A stretch of 64,000 nt of DNA from positions 50,290 to 114,289 of the forward strand of contig JAICGJ010000002.1 of the NCBI GenBank assembly GCA_025923195.1, read 5' to 3'. The notes under the pieces are model-generated. The model was not told the DNA's origin. It did no database searches and saw only the letters and a list, made by a program, of their open reading frames with translations. The position numbers and the translations under genes are program-made. The stretch comes from Chryseolinea sp. (lineage in GTDB: Bacteria > Bacteroidota > Bacteroidia > Cytophagales > Cyclobacteriaceae). Shown one piece after another: positions 8,976 through 18,439 of this stretch; the stretch's first letter is position 1, and each line of letters opens with the position of its first letter.

Positions 8976-11201
8976 TTATCTCCGTCTTGAACGTGAAGCT
9001 GAATTCCGTGTTCTGCCTCGAGAGACGTTCGCAATCCCCTCAAATTCGAGATCATCCCGGCGATCCGCAAACACAAGGTCTATCAAACGCTTGTCTATGT
9101 CAGTCTTTTTAACAAGGACGTTTACCTTGTCCCCGAGCGTATAAACTTTTCTTTTTCTACGTCCAACTAACCGATAATTTTTTTCATCAAACTCATAGAA
9201 ATCGTCGGTCATGTCCGAGAGCCTGATCATGCCTTCGCATTTCGTTTCAACTATTTCCACATAGATCCCCCACTCAGTAACTCCCGATATCAGACCTTCA
9301 AAAATCTTTTTCTCCGCGGCGGCCATGAATTCGACCTGCTTGTATTTAATGGAAGCGCGTTCGGCATCGGCCGCCCGTTTTTCGCGCTCGGACGAATGCA
9401 CGCACTTATCTTCATACTCACCTTTATTCAAATGTTTGCCCTCATCCAGATAGTGTTGCAGCATTCGGTGGACCATCATATCTGGATATCTTCTGATTGG
9501 CGAAGTAAAGTGCGTATAGTGATTGAAGGCTAACCCAAAATGCCCTTTGACATCGGTTGAATATTTTGCTTTAGCCATGGTACGAATAGCAAGCTGTTCC
9601 AGGATATTTTGTTCGGGCTTTCCTTCAATTTCGTTCATCAATTTATTCAATGAACTGGAAATTGAATTCTCATCAATATTCATCTTGTGTCCGAACTGAC
9701 GGGCGAAAATGGAAAAATCTTTTACTTTTTCCGGGTCTGGGAAATCATGAATGCGATAGACAAATGTATTCTTTTCTTTCGCCTTCTTATAGTTATAAAC
9801 AAATGTTGCTACCTGCTTATTAGCAAGCAGCATGAATTCTTCGATCAGTTTATGAGCATCTTTTCTGATCTTGGGAATGACAGCAAGCGGCTTACCTTTT
9901 TCATCAAGTTTGAATTTGACCTCCGTGGTCTCGAAATTTACTGCTCCCTTGCTAAATCTCTCCTTTCTCATTTTCTTAGCAATATCGTTCAGAATGCGCA
10001 ACTCCTCCGCTAAAGGACCCTGGCCCTTCTCCAATATCAATTGAGCTTCCTCATAACTAAACCTGACATTCGAATGAATAATCGTCCGGCCAAACCATTC
10101 CTTTTTTACTTTCCCTTTGTCATCCATTTCGAAGACCGCGGCAAACGTAAGTTTATCTTCCCGCGGTCTTAGCGAGCACAATTCATTCGATAATCTCTCA
10201 GGTAACATCGGTACGGTACGATCCACTAAATAGACTGATGTGGCGCGATCAAACGCCTCCTGATCCAGGATCGAGTTGGGATGAATATAGTGCGTTACAT
10301 CAGCGATGTGCACACCGATCTCGTAAAGTCCATTTTCAAGTTTTTGAAAGGATAGAGCGTCATCAAAATCCTTTGCATCTTCAGGGTCAATGGTGAACGT
10401 CGCAATTTCACGAAAGTCCCACCGTTTGCTGATCTCTTGTTCCGTAATTCCCTCTTGAATCTTCTGTGACTCTGCTACTACACGCTCGGGAAACCTGAAA
10501 GGCAATTCGAATTCTGCCATAATAGAATGAATTTCCGCTTCATTCTCGCCGGCTTTCCCCAGGATTTCAACGACCTTCGCCTCTGCGTTCCGCTCGTTCT
10601 CCGCCCATGCGGTGACCTCGATAATTACTTTGTCGCCGGAGGTTGCACCATTTATATTTTCGGGATAAATAAAGAAATCATTATGGATCTTTCTGGCATC
10701 TGCCACGACAAACGCAAAGTTCTTTGATAGTTCTACTCTTCCGACAAAACGGTTTCGATTACGGTGTAACACTTTTGTGACTTTCCCTTCAGGATGATCA
10801 CCATGCCGGGTAGGAAAAATTACGATTTCTACAGTATCCCCATCAACGGCAGAACCCAGATCCCGTCCCTTAATGAATACATCCGGTTCATCATTCCCAA
10901 TTTTCACATAGGCAAACCGTGAGCTCACATGATCCACAATTCCGGTAACTTCAGGGTCTTTGTGATCTGTGCGATAACTACCATTACCTAGCTGCTGGAC
11001 CCGCTCAACCTCGACAAGTTCGTCAATCATGCGCCCTAGAAGTTTAATGTCATCTTTTTTCTTAAGGCTTAATTTTTTTACGATTTGCTTTAGGGAATAT
11101 GCTTTGCCCTTGCTTTGATTGAGCAGAGTCATGAGAGATGATTCCATCTGCGCCCTAGTGTCGTTAATGCTCTTATTCTTTGATTTTTTGTCTTTATTCA
11201 T
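8976..11201 (-). CDS. rnr: Ribonuclease R
   Basis: Protein of 741 residues. It is a processive 3'-5' exoribonuclease that degrades structured RNA. An N-terminal winged-helix region (AYSLKQIVKKLSLKKKDDIK) is followed by cold-shock-like domains (SRFAYVKIGNDEPDVFIKGR), then the RNB catalytic domain with DPEDAKDFDDALSF, whose aspartates bind the catalytic metal, and HYTHFTSPIRRYPD. The S1 domain is near the C-terminus (GLISGVTEWGIYVEIVETKC), and the protein ends in a basic serine/arginine tail. I chose the ATG at 11201 because GGGAGG stands 12 bases upstream; an ATG at 11246 in the same frame is less likely. Confidence 0.96.
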   Translation of the reverse strand: MNKDKKSKNKSINDTRAQMESSLMTLLNQSKGKAYSLKQIVKKLSLKKKDDIKLLGRMIDELVEVERVQQLGNGSYRTDHKDPEVTGIVDHVSSRFAYVKIGNDEPDVFIKGRDLGSAVDGDTVEIVIFPTRHGDHPEGKVTKVLHRNRNRFVGRVELSKNFAFVVADARKIHNDFFIYPENINGATSGDKVIIEVTAWAENERNAEAKVVEILGKAGENEAEIHSIMAEFELPFRFPERVVAESQKIQEGITEQEISKRWDFREIATFTIDPEDAKDFDDALSFQKLENGLYEIGVHIADVTHYIHPNSILDQEAFDRATSVYLVDRTVPMLPERLSNELCSLRPREDKLTFAAVFEMDDKGKVKKEWFGRTIIHSNVRFSYEEAQLILEKGQGPLAEELRILNDIAKKMRKERFSKGAVNFETTEVKFKLDEKGKPLAVIPKIRKDAHKLIEEFMLLANKQVATFVYNYKKAKEKNTFVYRIHDFPDPEKVKDFSIFARQFGHKMNIDENSISSSLNKLMNEIEGKPEQNILEQLAIRTMAKAKYSTDVKGHFGLAFNHYTHFTSPIRRYPDMMVHRMLQHYLDEGKHLNKGEYEDKCVHSSEREKRAADAERASIKYKQVEFMAAAEKKIFEGLISGVTEWGIYVEIVETKCEGMIRLSDMTDDFYEFDEKNYRLVGRRKRKVYTLGDKVNVLVKKTDIDKRLIDLVFADRRDDLEFEGIANVSRGRTRNSASRSRRR

Positions 11202-11297
11202 ATTGGTGTTTAACCTCCCGGACCTACTATTAACATGAGAAGGCAAAGAAGGTTGATTGATTTAAAAAAGTCTGCCTGACACTGCGAAATTAATGAC

Positions 11298-12014
11298 TTA
11301 CTCCGAATGCCGGACAGTCAGGCTTGTGGGACTGACAGATTTCAATTTCAGAAACAATTGAGCAAGGACTACAACATCCCGCACACAGTAGTCCTTGATT
11401 TTCGGCAAGTCATTATCCTGGTAATAGACTGCATTCACTTGACTTCCGTCAATACCATCCTTGCTAGTGGGAATATTGAAAATGCTGGCCAGGAGATCAA
11501 GGGATGTGTAATGTTTGTAATCACCGAACTTCCACATGTCTAGCGTATCGAGGTGCTGGACTTCCCACGATTTTTTTCCCATGATATTCAGGGCTGCTGG
11601 AAGGGCTATGCCGTTCAGCAGCATCCTGCGGCATAGGTAGGGGTAATCAAATTCCTTTCCGTTATGAGCGCATAGTTTCAAACTAACCGGATCCATTTTT
11701 TCAATCATGCTTTTGAATTCGCACAAAAGCGTCGTTTCGTTATCACCATAATACGCTTTCGTTTTCAGGCCCAGGTCACCCGTCTCCGTTTCAATAAACT
11801 TTCCAACAGCAATACATATTACTTTGCCAAATTCCGCGTAGATACCTGCACGTTCATGAAAGATTTGCTCATCGGTTTGCTCGCGTTCCCGCTTGAAGAA
11901 AAGAGCTTTCCGTGCCCACTGTGTTTTTATTCTTTCATCCAGTGTTGCATAGTCATTCGTGCTGGCAACAGTTTCAATATCGAGGAACAGAATGTCGCGT
12001 AATTCCGGGATCAT
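11298..12014 (-). CDS. 3'-5' exonuclease, DEDDy type (PolB-exonuclease-like)
   Basis: Protein of 238 residues with the three exonuclease motifs of the DnaQ-like fold. Exo I is ILFLDIETVAS near residue 10, Exo II is LCAHNGKEFDYPYLCRR near 135-150, and Exo III is KDYCVRDVVVLAQLF near 205-220 with the Tyr that defines the DEDDy subgroup. The closest family is the predicted 3'-5' exonuclease related to the PolB proofreading domain (PF10108). It may trim DNA or RNA ends; the substrate is unknown. It sits between a conserved hypothetical gene and rnr on the same strand, so a role in RNA metabolism is possible. A GTG two codons upstream is an alternative start. Confidence 0.85.
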   Translation of the reverse strand: MIPELRDILFLDIETVASTNDYATLDERIKTQWARKALFFKREREQTDEQIFHERAGIYAEFGKVICIAVGKFIETETGDLGLKTKAYYGDNETTLLCEFKSMIEKMDPVSLKLCAHNGKEFDYPYLCRRMLLNGIALPAALNIMGKKSWEVQHLDTLDMWKFGDYKHYTSLDLLASIFNIPTSKDGIDGSQVNAVYYQDNDLPKIKDYCVRDVVVLAQLFLKLKSVSPTSLTVRHSE

Positions 12015-12057
12015 TTTCACATCGTGTCAGTTAGGGATTAATCATAAGTCTTCAGCA

Positions 12058-12462
12058 TTAAGAGTGCAAGATACCCTCCATCTCGAGCTCTTTAATGAAC
12101 GAGATATTTTCTTCACGAATGGAATCCGGGACGAATACAAATCGCTTGTCGAAGATCTGTGAACCAATATAATAACTGACCCAGTACTCATTGTTAAGAT
12201 GGAACACAGCTGGGTCTATCGGTTCGATAAGGGTTGCGCTGTTTGGTAAGATGGTTTCCAAGTAATGTCTTAGGATTGATGTCTGTTGCGGTTGGCCGTC
12301 CTTTTCCCCATACCCTTTGCTGGCCACCAGTGTATTCTCAATGGGAAAATCATTGTTGTTGATGAGATAAACTTTCCACTCCGGACTTTCGCCCGGAGAT
12401 CTTTTTCTCGCGACGGCCAGCGTCACATTTTTAACTTCTGGTATCTTAATGTCCCGAATCAT
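12058..12462 (-). CDS. Conserved hypothetical protein
   Basis: Protein of 134 residues with a mainly beta character and no signal peptide or membrane segment. Recognisable stretches are VKNVTLAVARKRSPGESPEW, KVYLINNNDFPIENTLVASK and EYWVSYYIGSQIFDKRFVFV. Related proteins are widespread in Bacteroidota and sometimes carry a misleading annotation as phenylalanyl-tRNA synthetase subunit alpha; nothing here resembles a synthetase. Its start overlaps the end of lipB by 17 bases, so it is probably translated with lipB. Function unknown. Confidence 0.75.
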   Translation of the reverse strand: MIRDIKIPEVKNVTLAVARKRSPGESPEWKVYLINNNDFPIENTLVASKGYGEKDGQPQQTSILRHYLETILPNSATLIEPIDPAVFHLNNEYWVSYYIGSQIFDKRFVFVPDSIREENISFIKELEMEGILHS

Positions 12463-13177
12463 AATTCACTTTCAAATTCATTTCGAAGACGTTCGCAATC
12501 TTGTTCTGTAAAATTTCCTGAACTTCTTTAAGGACTACCTCACGCTGCAATTCGACCTGAAGTGAAGTTACTGCCTTGTCCTGAATACCACAGGGTACAA
12601 TGTGATTAAAGTATGTCAAGTCCGGGTTTACGTTTAAGGCAAATCCATGCATGGTAACCCAGCGGCTTGTCTTTACTCCAAACGCGCATATTTTTCGGGG
12701 CTGTTTTGCAATATCGATCCAAACCCCTGTCAGCCCTGCTATCCTGCCACTCTTCAGTTTGAATTCATCCAGCGTCTGAATTACAGATTCTTCGAGCGAC
12801 CGCATATACTTATGGATGTCAGTAAAAAAATTCTCCAAATCAATAATCAAATATCCTACTAACTGACCCGGTCCATGATAGGTTATGTCACCTCCCCGGT
12901 TTATGTGGTAATAGGAGGCGCTAACTGAGGAAAGTCCTTCCGGTCCCAGCAACAGATTGCTTTCTCTGCCACTCTTTCCAAGCGTGTAGACATGGGGATG
13001 TTCGCAAAAGAGGAGAAAATTTTCAGTAAGGGCTTGCTGGTCAGCTGAACGCAATCGGTTTGCCGTTTTAACCGCCAACACTCTCTCAAACAGTTCAGTT
13101 TGATAATCCCAGGCTTCTTTAAAATCAATTAGCCCCAGGTCGATTACATCAATTTCTTTATTAATAACAGAATTCAA
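12446..13177 (-). CDS. lipB: Lipoyl(octanoyl) transferase
   Basis: Protein of 243 residues. It moves octanoyl groups from acyl carrier protein to lipoyl domains, the first step of lipoate synthesis in the cytoplasm. The family signature RGGDITYHGPGQLVGYLI is present. The catalytic lysine lies in KICAFGVK and the catalytic cysteine in IVPCGI, with the linking segment WVTMHGFALNVN between them. It has about 20 residues more at the N-terminus than many LipB proteins. It starts one base after the phosphoesterase stop and overlaps the next gene by 17 bases, so the three are very likely co-transcribed. No lipA is in view. Confidence 0.95.
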   Translation of the reverse strand: MNSVINKEIDVIDLGLIDFKEAWDYQTELFERVLAVKTANRLRSADQQALTENFLLFCEHPHVYTLGKSGRESNLLLGPEGLSSVSASYYHINRGGDITYHGPGQLVGYLIIDLENFFTDIHKYMRSLEESVIQTLDEFKLKSGRIAGLTGVWIDIAKQPRKICAFGVKTSRWVTMHGFALNVNPDLTYFNHIVPCGIQDKAVTSLQVELQREVVLKEVQEILQNKIANVFEMNLKVNYDSGH

Positions 13178-13178
13178 T

Positions 13179-13994
13179 TCAGAATGAGGCTTGATTAATT
13201 TTTTCGACCGGATTCATGATGTAGGTCAGGAAGGATTTTCCCTTCAACAGTTCTACAACACGAAATCCCCTATAACTTGTTCCCCAGCTTCCTCCAAAGT
13301 GCGAATCAAACATAAAAGGGATACTGTCGTGCATCCTAACACCATCCTCGGCGTGCTCATGACCATGAAAAACCCCTCTCACATTTTTGTATTGTCGAAG
13401 CAAGTCAAAAAAGGCTGGTGTATCGATCGCATGTTTTGTCCACTTGCCTTGTGGTATATGTATAAAGACGAAGATATTTTGCTGACCCTTGTGCGACTCC
13501 AGTTTGGATTTCATCCAGTCAAGATCCGGGCTGAGATATTCTCCTTGCTCATTGGATGTTGTGGCAAACAGCATCGTATTTTTCCGCATTCGGACATCGA
13601 GGTTTACGGGCATTCCCCATACTTCCTGCCAATAGGCATCACTGACCTTGTCGTGGTTGCCTTTCGTCACAAAGTACTTAAGCGGGAGGTGTTCGAGATG
13701 TTTTTTTGCTGGCACTAAAAAATCCTTCTCATCATGAATCAAGTCGCCATTGATTACACAAAAATCCAATTTATTGTCTTGATGAAATGCGGTAATATGG
13801 CTTACGAGATTTTCATAGTGTCGATCGAATTCAGTGCCATACTCTCCGTAGTGTCCGTCGGAGGCAATAGCGAATCGAAGGGAAGCCCGTTCCCGCAGCC
13901 CCTCAGCGGCAGCCGCTGTAAGACTAATTGCCCTTCCGCCCAGTAAGACGAGCGTAGCCGATGAAATGTGTTTTACGAAATCTCTCCTCTTCAT
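13179..13994 (-). CDS. Tat-exported metallophosphoesterase (calcineurin-like)
   Basis: Protein of 271 residues from the ATG at 13994; the frame is open further upstream into the preceding gene but that part is not plausible. The N-terminus MKRRDFVKHISSATLVLLGG is a twin-arginine signal, so the enzyme is exported folded. The metal-binding motifs follow in order: SDGHYG, INGDLIHD, KGNHD, then FIHIP and VFHGHEHAEDG. The first motif is S-D-G-H rather than the usual D-x-H, as in several Cytophagales relatives. The substrate may be a phosphodiester or nucleotide but is not determined. It lies 64 bases after the sugar-phosphate isomerase gene and one base before lipB. Confidence 0.88.
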   Translation of the reverse strand: MKRRDFVKHISSATLVLLGGRAISLTAAAAEGLRERASLRFAIASDGHYGEYGTEFDRHYENLVSHITAFHQDNKLDFCVINGDLIHDEKDFLVPAKKHLEHLPLKYFVTKGNHDKVSDAYWQEVWGMPVNLDVRMRKNTMLFATTSNEQGEYLSPDLDWMKSKLESHKGQQNIFVFIHIPQGKWTKHAIDTPAFFDLLRQYKNVRGVFHGHEHAEDGVRMHDSIPFMFDSHFGGSWGTSYRGFRVVELLKGKSFLTYIMNPVEKINQASF

Positions 13995-14058
13995 AACTAC
14001 TTTCCGAAGGCTCAATTTAACTTTAAAGCTAGTATGCCAATGATTAAAGGAAAAAAAT

Positions 14059-15066
14059 TTACCTGATCTTTTGCAGTTCCTGTTTGAGGTGCAGTATGGT
14101 TTCTGTAGGATCAGGATCAACGCCGTTTTCCTTTGCTAGGAAAAATGAGATCCAGTCAGTAAGGTGAATCAGATAATAATACTGTTCAAGGAGTGATGCT
14201 CCTTCTCCAATGATATCAATTATTGGATTCGATTTCTTTTCGAAAATCTCCCGGCAAATTTCCATGCGGCGCTCCACACGTTCGTGATCATGGTCGGAGT
14301 ACAGGTATACAGGCTGCAGTAATGGCATGAGTGGTTCTGGGAAATTCCAGCCCGCTAGCTCATTGTGATTCATTTCGGGGAATGTGTTGATATGTGCCAG
14401 GTGTTTTGCGTTCTCGTTCAGTTGTTGCTGGAAGCGAAGGGCCATGGCATACAATCTGTTGTCACAATAAATCACTGGTAGCTTGCCCTTAAGTTTTTTG
14501 GCGATCAATTCTGCTTCAGATTGAATTCCCTTCTCACCGCTGTCAAGAAACTCAATCGCATTTTCAGTTTCTTTAATGAAGGCAGCGCCTATGAGATTAG
14601 TATGATATAATATGTAGAGTAATGCATTCATGTTATAGGGCAGCAGAGAGCGCGGGGATTCGGGCAGTGCAGGAAGCTGAATATAAAAGAGGTTGTACTC
14701 TTTACAGATGTCGAGAAGCTTTCCAGCAGAGGCCACGGCTATGACGTGGGCGCGTTTCAACAGAGCTTTGTGCAGAGCCGCAACTGTTTCTTCCGTGGTA
14801 CCCGTGTAAGAACATGCGATGAAAAGCGTATGGGGATTGACAAACTGGGGTATGTTGTAGCTCTTACAAACCGTTATGGGTATTGGTATACGCCCAAACG
14901 TGAGTGACTCTACCAGGTTGGCACTTATTCCGGAAGCTCCCATACCGGCAATAACAATATTTCGAATGTCACTCCCAGGCCGATCCAAATCGAGCGATCG
15001 CCCTATCTTCAATGCGTCCCCTAACTGCCGGGTGAAACCCTCGATGGATTTTTTGGTTGTCGACAT
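14059..15066 (-). CDS. Bifunctional phosphoglucose/phosphomannose isomerase
   Basis: Protein of 335 residues. It interconverts fructose 6-phosphate with glucose 6-phosphate and mannose 6-phosphate. The N-terminal SIS domain shows NIVIAGMGASGISANLVES and FIACSYTGTTEETVAA (phosphosugar binding), and the C-terminal half is the PGI/PMI-specific domain (NENAKHLAHINTFPEMNHNE, with the Glu/His pair used in catalysis, and NGVDPDPTETILHLKQEL). The ATG at 15066 is preferred to an upstream TTG at 15087. It is divergent from yraN with only 36 bases between the starts, so the promoters must overlap or be very compact. Confidence 0.92.
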   Translation of the reverse strand: MSTTKKSIEGFTRQLGDALKIGRSLDLDRPGSDIRNIVIAGMGASGISANLVESLTFGRIPIPITVCKSYNIPQFVNPHTLFIACSYTGTTEETVAALHKALLKRAHVIAVASAGKLLDICKEYNLFYIQLPALPESPRSLLPYNMNALLYILYHTNLIGAAFIKETENAIEFLDSGEKGIQSEAELIAKKLKGKLPVIYCDNRLYAMALRFQQQLNENAKHLAHINTFPEMNHNELAGWNFPEPLMPLLQPVYLYSDHDHERVERRMEICREIFEKKSNPIIDIIGEGASLLEQYYYLIHLTDWISFFLAKENGVDPDPTETILHLKQELQKIR

Positions 15067-15102
15067 AATTGTAAATTGGGAAGTCAAAGGTAGAACATAA
15101 TT

Positions 15103-15453
15103 GTGAGCGATAAAATTGAAATAGGCAGGGAAGGTGAAAATCTGGCAGCTGAATTTCTGAAAGAAAAAGGATGGGAAATAGTTTCCCGAAATTATCGTTA
15201 CGGCCGCGCAGAAATCGACCTCATCGTCAAGCGAGAGAACTGGACCATATTTGTTGAAGTAAAGACACGAACCTCTTCGTCTTACGGAGAACCTGAGGAA
15301 TTCGTGGATGAGTTCAAGGCACGAAGAATTTTCGATGCAGCCGAACAGTATATTTTTTCAACGAACTGGTTGGGTCACGTGCGCTTCGATGTAGTGTCCG
15401 TAAAACCCGGGAATCCGCCGGAGATTGTTCATTTTGAAGACGCGATTAATTAA
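15103..15453 (+). CDS. yraN: YraN family (UPF0102) nuclease-fold protein
   Basis: Protein of 116 residues with the UPF0102 pattern: GREGENLAAEFLKEKGWEI at the N-terminus, then RAEIDLIVKRENWTIFVEVK with the Asp and E-x-K of the PD-(D/E)XK nuclease core, and a C-terminal FDVVSV strand. The family resembles Holliday-junction resolvases but its physiological role is not settled. The start codon is GTG, 36 bases from the divergent isomerase start. No ribonuclease HII gene is adjacent, which is its common partner in other bacteria. Confidence 0.92.
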   Translation: MSDKIEIGREGENLAAEFLKEKGWEIVSRNYRYGRAEIDLIVKRENWTIFVEVKTRTSSSYGEPEEFVDEFKARRIFDAAEQYIFSTNWLGHVRFDVVSVKPGNPPEIVHFEDAIN

Positions 15454-15480
15454 GCTGACAGCTTACAGCAAACAGCTGAC
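15453..15480. repeat. Heptamer tandem array (four units)
   Basis: Four head-to-tail 7-base units, AGCTGAC, AGCTTAC, AGCAAAC and again AGCTGAC, begin at the yraN stop codon and lie between convergent yraN and polA. It shares the word ACAGCTTA with the array at 35693-35721. Confidence 0.7.
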
Positions 15481-15513
15481 AATTTGGTCGCAGGACCTTA
15501 AACTTTAGACTTT

Positions 15514-18246
15514 TTAATGTGCTTCAAGCCAATTCAATCCAACTCCAACCTCTACCTCCATGGGGACTTCGAGATGAACTGCAAATTTCATTAGCGTCAC
15601 AACGTGTTCCTTCACAACCTCCACCTCGTCTTTGTGCACATCGAAAACTAATTCGTCGTGTACCTGCATGGTCATTTTGGAACGCAGCTTTTCCTTCTCC
15701 AGCCAACGGTGAATATTTACCATAGCTATCTTTATAATGTCTGCTGCACTTCCTTGAATAGGAGCGTTTATCGCATTTCGTTCTGCGAAGCCGCGCGTGG
15801 TCACATTTCTGGAGTTGATATCGCGAAGATATCTTCTTCGCCCCAGGAGCGTCTCAACGTATTCCTTTTCACGCGCATTGTTAATCGAATCGTCCATGTA
15901 TCGCTTGATTGCAGCAAACTCAGTAAAATACGATTGAATAATCTCTTGTGCTTCACCTCTTGAAATACCGAGGTTCTGTGACAAGCCAAATGCGGTACTA
16001 CCGTAAAGAATTCCAAAATTGACCTCTTTTGCTTTTCTCCTCATATCCGGGGTAACACTTGTAAGATCCACTTTAAAGACCTTTGCGGCCGTTGTTGTGT
16101 GTATATCCCGTTTATTGCGGAATGCTTCAATCATGGTCGCATCCCTTGCGAACGATGCCGCTATACGCAATTCAATTTGGGAATAATCTGCTGACATAAA
16201 AAGGTAATCATCATTTCGGGCCGTAAACGCCCTTCGGATCGATCTTCCCTTTTCTGTGCGGATAGGGATATTCTGGAGATTAGGATTGTTCGAACTCAAC
16301 CGTCCAGTGACGGCCCACGCCTGGCGGTAGTCGGTATGGACCCGGCCATCGGTCTTGCTGATCATCCTGGGCAAGGCATCAACGTATGTAGACCGAAGCT
16401 TCTCGTATTCACGAAAATCCAGAATCTTCCTGGCGATCTCATGTTTGGTTGCGAGCCCAACCAAAACATCTTCGCCGGTCGCATACTGTCCCGATTTAGT
16501 TTTCTTCGGTTTCTCCAGCAATTTCATTTTATCAAAGATCACATCCCCCAACTGTTTGGGAGAACCTATATTGAATTCTGTTCCCGCGAGCTGAAAGATT
16601 TCGCGTTGCACTCTCTCGCTCTCTACCCGAAGGTCCTCAGACATCTTTGCAAGTGCTGAAGTGTCTATCTTTACGCCTTCAAATTCCATAGATGCCAGCA
16701 CATAACTCAATGGCATTTCTGTATCCATCATTAACTTGACATGCCGTCGTTGCTCAAGTTCTTGATATAATTTCCCACGAAGCTGGTAAAGATATTCAAC
16801 CCTTTCACACATGCGACTCTTGTCATCAGATCCATGAGCTGGAAGCAAATCGTAATTGAGATACTGCGAACAAAGAATAGCCAAATCGTGTGAGGCCTCC
16901 GGTTCGATAAGGTAGTGAGCAATCATTACGTCAAACAAGGGCCCCGCGATCGCGATATTCAGTTTTTTCAGGGCCAAGAGCGTAGCCTTTAGGTTGTGAC
17001 CCACTTTTGTGATCTTAAGGTCGAGGAGAAGTGGCATAAGTTCCTTCACAAACTCGACCACTTTTTCAACGGATGCCATGGGAATAAAATAAGCTTCATT
17101 CTCCCGATAGGAGAGTGCCAGAGCTTTCAACCGAAAGTCAAAATTGGCTTCGTCGTCCGTCATAGAATCAAGAGCCACGTAACGTTGGTCTTTAAGCTTC
17201 ACAACTAAGTCCTTCAATTGATCCGTGGTTTCAATTGTTTGATACTGGACTGATTTGGAAGTAAGATTTTGCTTTTCACTAACCCCCGGGATATTTGATG
17301 TCAGCTCCTGACTGAACATCGAGAGTTGCCCCCCGTTTGGTAAAGGCCGAGGCACGTCTGCAGTAACATCTCCAAAGGCACGGGCTATAATGGACTTAAA
17401 TTCGAGCTCCGTCAAAATGGGTTTGAGTTTTTCTGCATTTGGACCGGCATACCTCAGCTTCTCTTCGTCAAATTCCACTGGGACGTCCGTAATTATCCTC
17501 GCCAATTTTTTGGATAATATAGCTTGTTCGCCGTATTGAAGAACGAGATCCTTTTGTTTGCCTTTCAGCTCTGACGCGTGGGCAACAATATTTTCAACAG
17601 TTCCGAATTGCTTAAGAAGAGTAGCAGCCGTCTTAGGACCGAAACCAGGAATGCCCGGTATGTTGTCTGATGAATCCCCCTGCAGGCCCAACATGTCAAC
17701 AACCTGCGATACGTTATCAATGTCCCACTTTTCGCACACTTCTTTTACGCCCAGTACATCAACAGCGTTACCCATATAAGCGGGCTTGTACAGAAAGACA
17801 CAATCGTTTACCAGCTGCCCGAAGTCCTTATCCGGCGTCATCATGTAGACTTCAAACCCCTTGGTACACGCCTGAGTGGCAATGGTTCCGATAATATCAT
17901 CTGCCTCATATCCGTCCATTTCAAGTATCGGAATATTAAAAGCTTGTATTATTTCCTTTACCTTCGGTATTCCAAAACGTATGTCTTCCGGGATCTCTTG
18001 CCTCGTAGCTTTGTATTCTTTAAAAATTTCGTCCCTGAAAGTTTTAGCTGTTGTGTCGAACGCAATTCCAATGTGCGTAGGCTTCTGCTTTTGTAAGACT
18101 TCAAGTAAAGTATTGGTAAACCCAAAAGGGACGGAGACATTCATGCCTTTGGAGTTAATTCGGGGCGTTTTTGTAAACGCAAAGTGGGCACGATATATCA
18201 AAGCGTATGCATCCAGCAGAAAAAGTTTTTTGTCGGGTTTACTCAT
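15514..18246 (-). CDS. polA: DNA polymerase I
   Basis: Protein of 910 residues from the ATG at 18246. The N-terminal 5' nuclease (LFLLDAYALIYRAHFAFTK, YEADDIIGTIA, DSSDNIPGIPGFGPKTA) spans about residues 1-295. A 3'-5' exonuclease-like domain lies at about 330-500 and the polymerase domain from about 510. Polymerase motifs are intact: SADYSQIELRIAASF, RRKAKEVNFGILYGS and QVHDELVFDVH. The proofreading motifs are not: the first reads LDSMTDD where E. coli has DTE, and the second reads GHNLKAT where E. coli has GQNLKYD, so at least two metal ligands are missing. It fills gaps and removes primers. Polymerase and 5' nuclease activities are expected, proofreading is not. Confidence 0.97.
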   Translation of the reverse strand: MSKPDKKLFLLDAYALIYRAHFAFTKTPRINSKGMNVSVPFGFTNTLLEVLQKQKPTHIGIAFDTTAKTFRDEIFKEYKATRQEIPEDIRFGIPKVKEIIQAFNIPILEMDGYEADDIIGTIATQACTKGFEVYMMTPDKDFGQLVNDCVFLYKPAYMGNAVDVLGVKEVCEKWDIDNVSQVVDMLGLQGDSSDNIPGIPGFGPKTAATLLKQFGTVENIVAHASELKGKQKDLVLQYGEQAILSKKLARIITDVPVEFDEEKLRYAGPNAEKLKPILTELEFKSIIARAFGDVTADVPRPLPNGGQLSMFSQELTSNIPGVSEKQNLTSKSVQYQTIETTDQLKDLVVKLKDQRYVALDSMTDDEANFDFRLKALALSYRENEAYFIPMASVEKVVEFVKELMPLLLDLKITKVGHNLKATLLALKKLNIAIAGPLFDVMIAHYLIEPEASHDLAILCSQYLNYDLLPAHGSDDKSRMCERVEYLYQLRGKLYQELEQRRHVKLMMDTEMPLSYVLASMEFEGVKIDTSALAKMSEDLRVESERVQREIFQLAGTEFNIGSPKQLGDVIFDKMKLLEKPKKTKSGQYATGEDVLVGLATKHEIARKILDFREYEKLRSTYVDALPRMISKTDGRVHTDYRQAWAVTGRLSSNNPNLQNIPIRTEKGRSIRRAFTARNDDYLFMSADYSQIELRIAASFARDATMIEAFRNKRDIHTTTAAKVFKVDLTSVTPDMRRKAKEVNFGILYGSTAFGLSQNLGISRGEAQEIIQSYFTEFAAIKRYMDDSINNAREKEYVETLLGRRRYLRDINSRNVTTRGFAERNAINAPIQGSAADIIKIAMVNIHRWLEKEKLRSKMTMQVHDELVFDVHKDEVEVVKEHVVTLMKFAVHLEVPMEVEVGVGLNWLEAH

Positions 18247-18439
18247 GCTGCAAAGTATTGCACAATTCGAAAAGAATCCAATGACATTAATTGAAAAGTA
18301 GAGATCAAACGGGAATTTAATCAACGAGGCTCATTTAACGCATCAATATGATTTTCAGGGTTAAGCAAAATGTTTATCCTATTGATTTTTTTTTACGGTG
18401 TTTTTTTACGATTTTTTGCAGCCTTTTTATTATCAGCTT

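Noticed and set aside
12058..12462. Phenylalanyl-tRNA synthetase subunit alpha
   Set aside because: The 134-residue protein lacks every class II synthetase motif.
13191..13718. 175-codon open frame on the plus strand opposite the metallophosphoesterase
   Set aside because: Shadow of the minus-strand gene, which has all its metal-binding motifs; the plus-strand product matches nothing.
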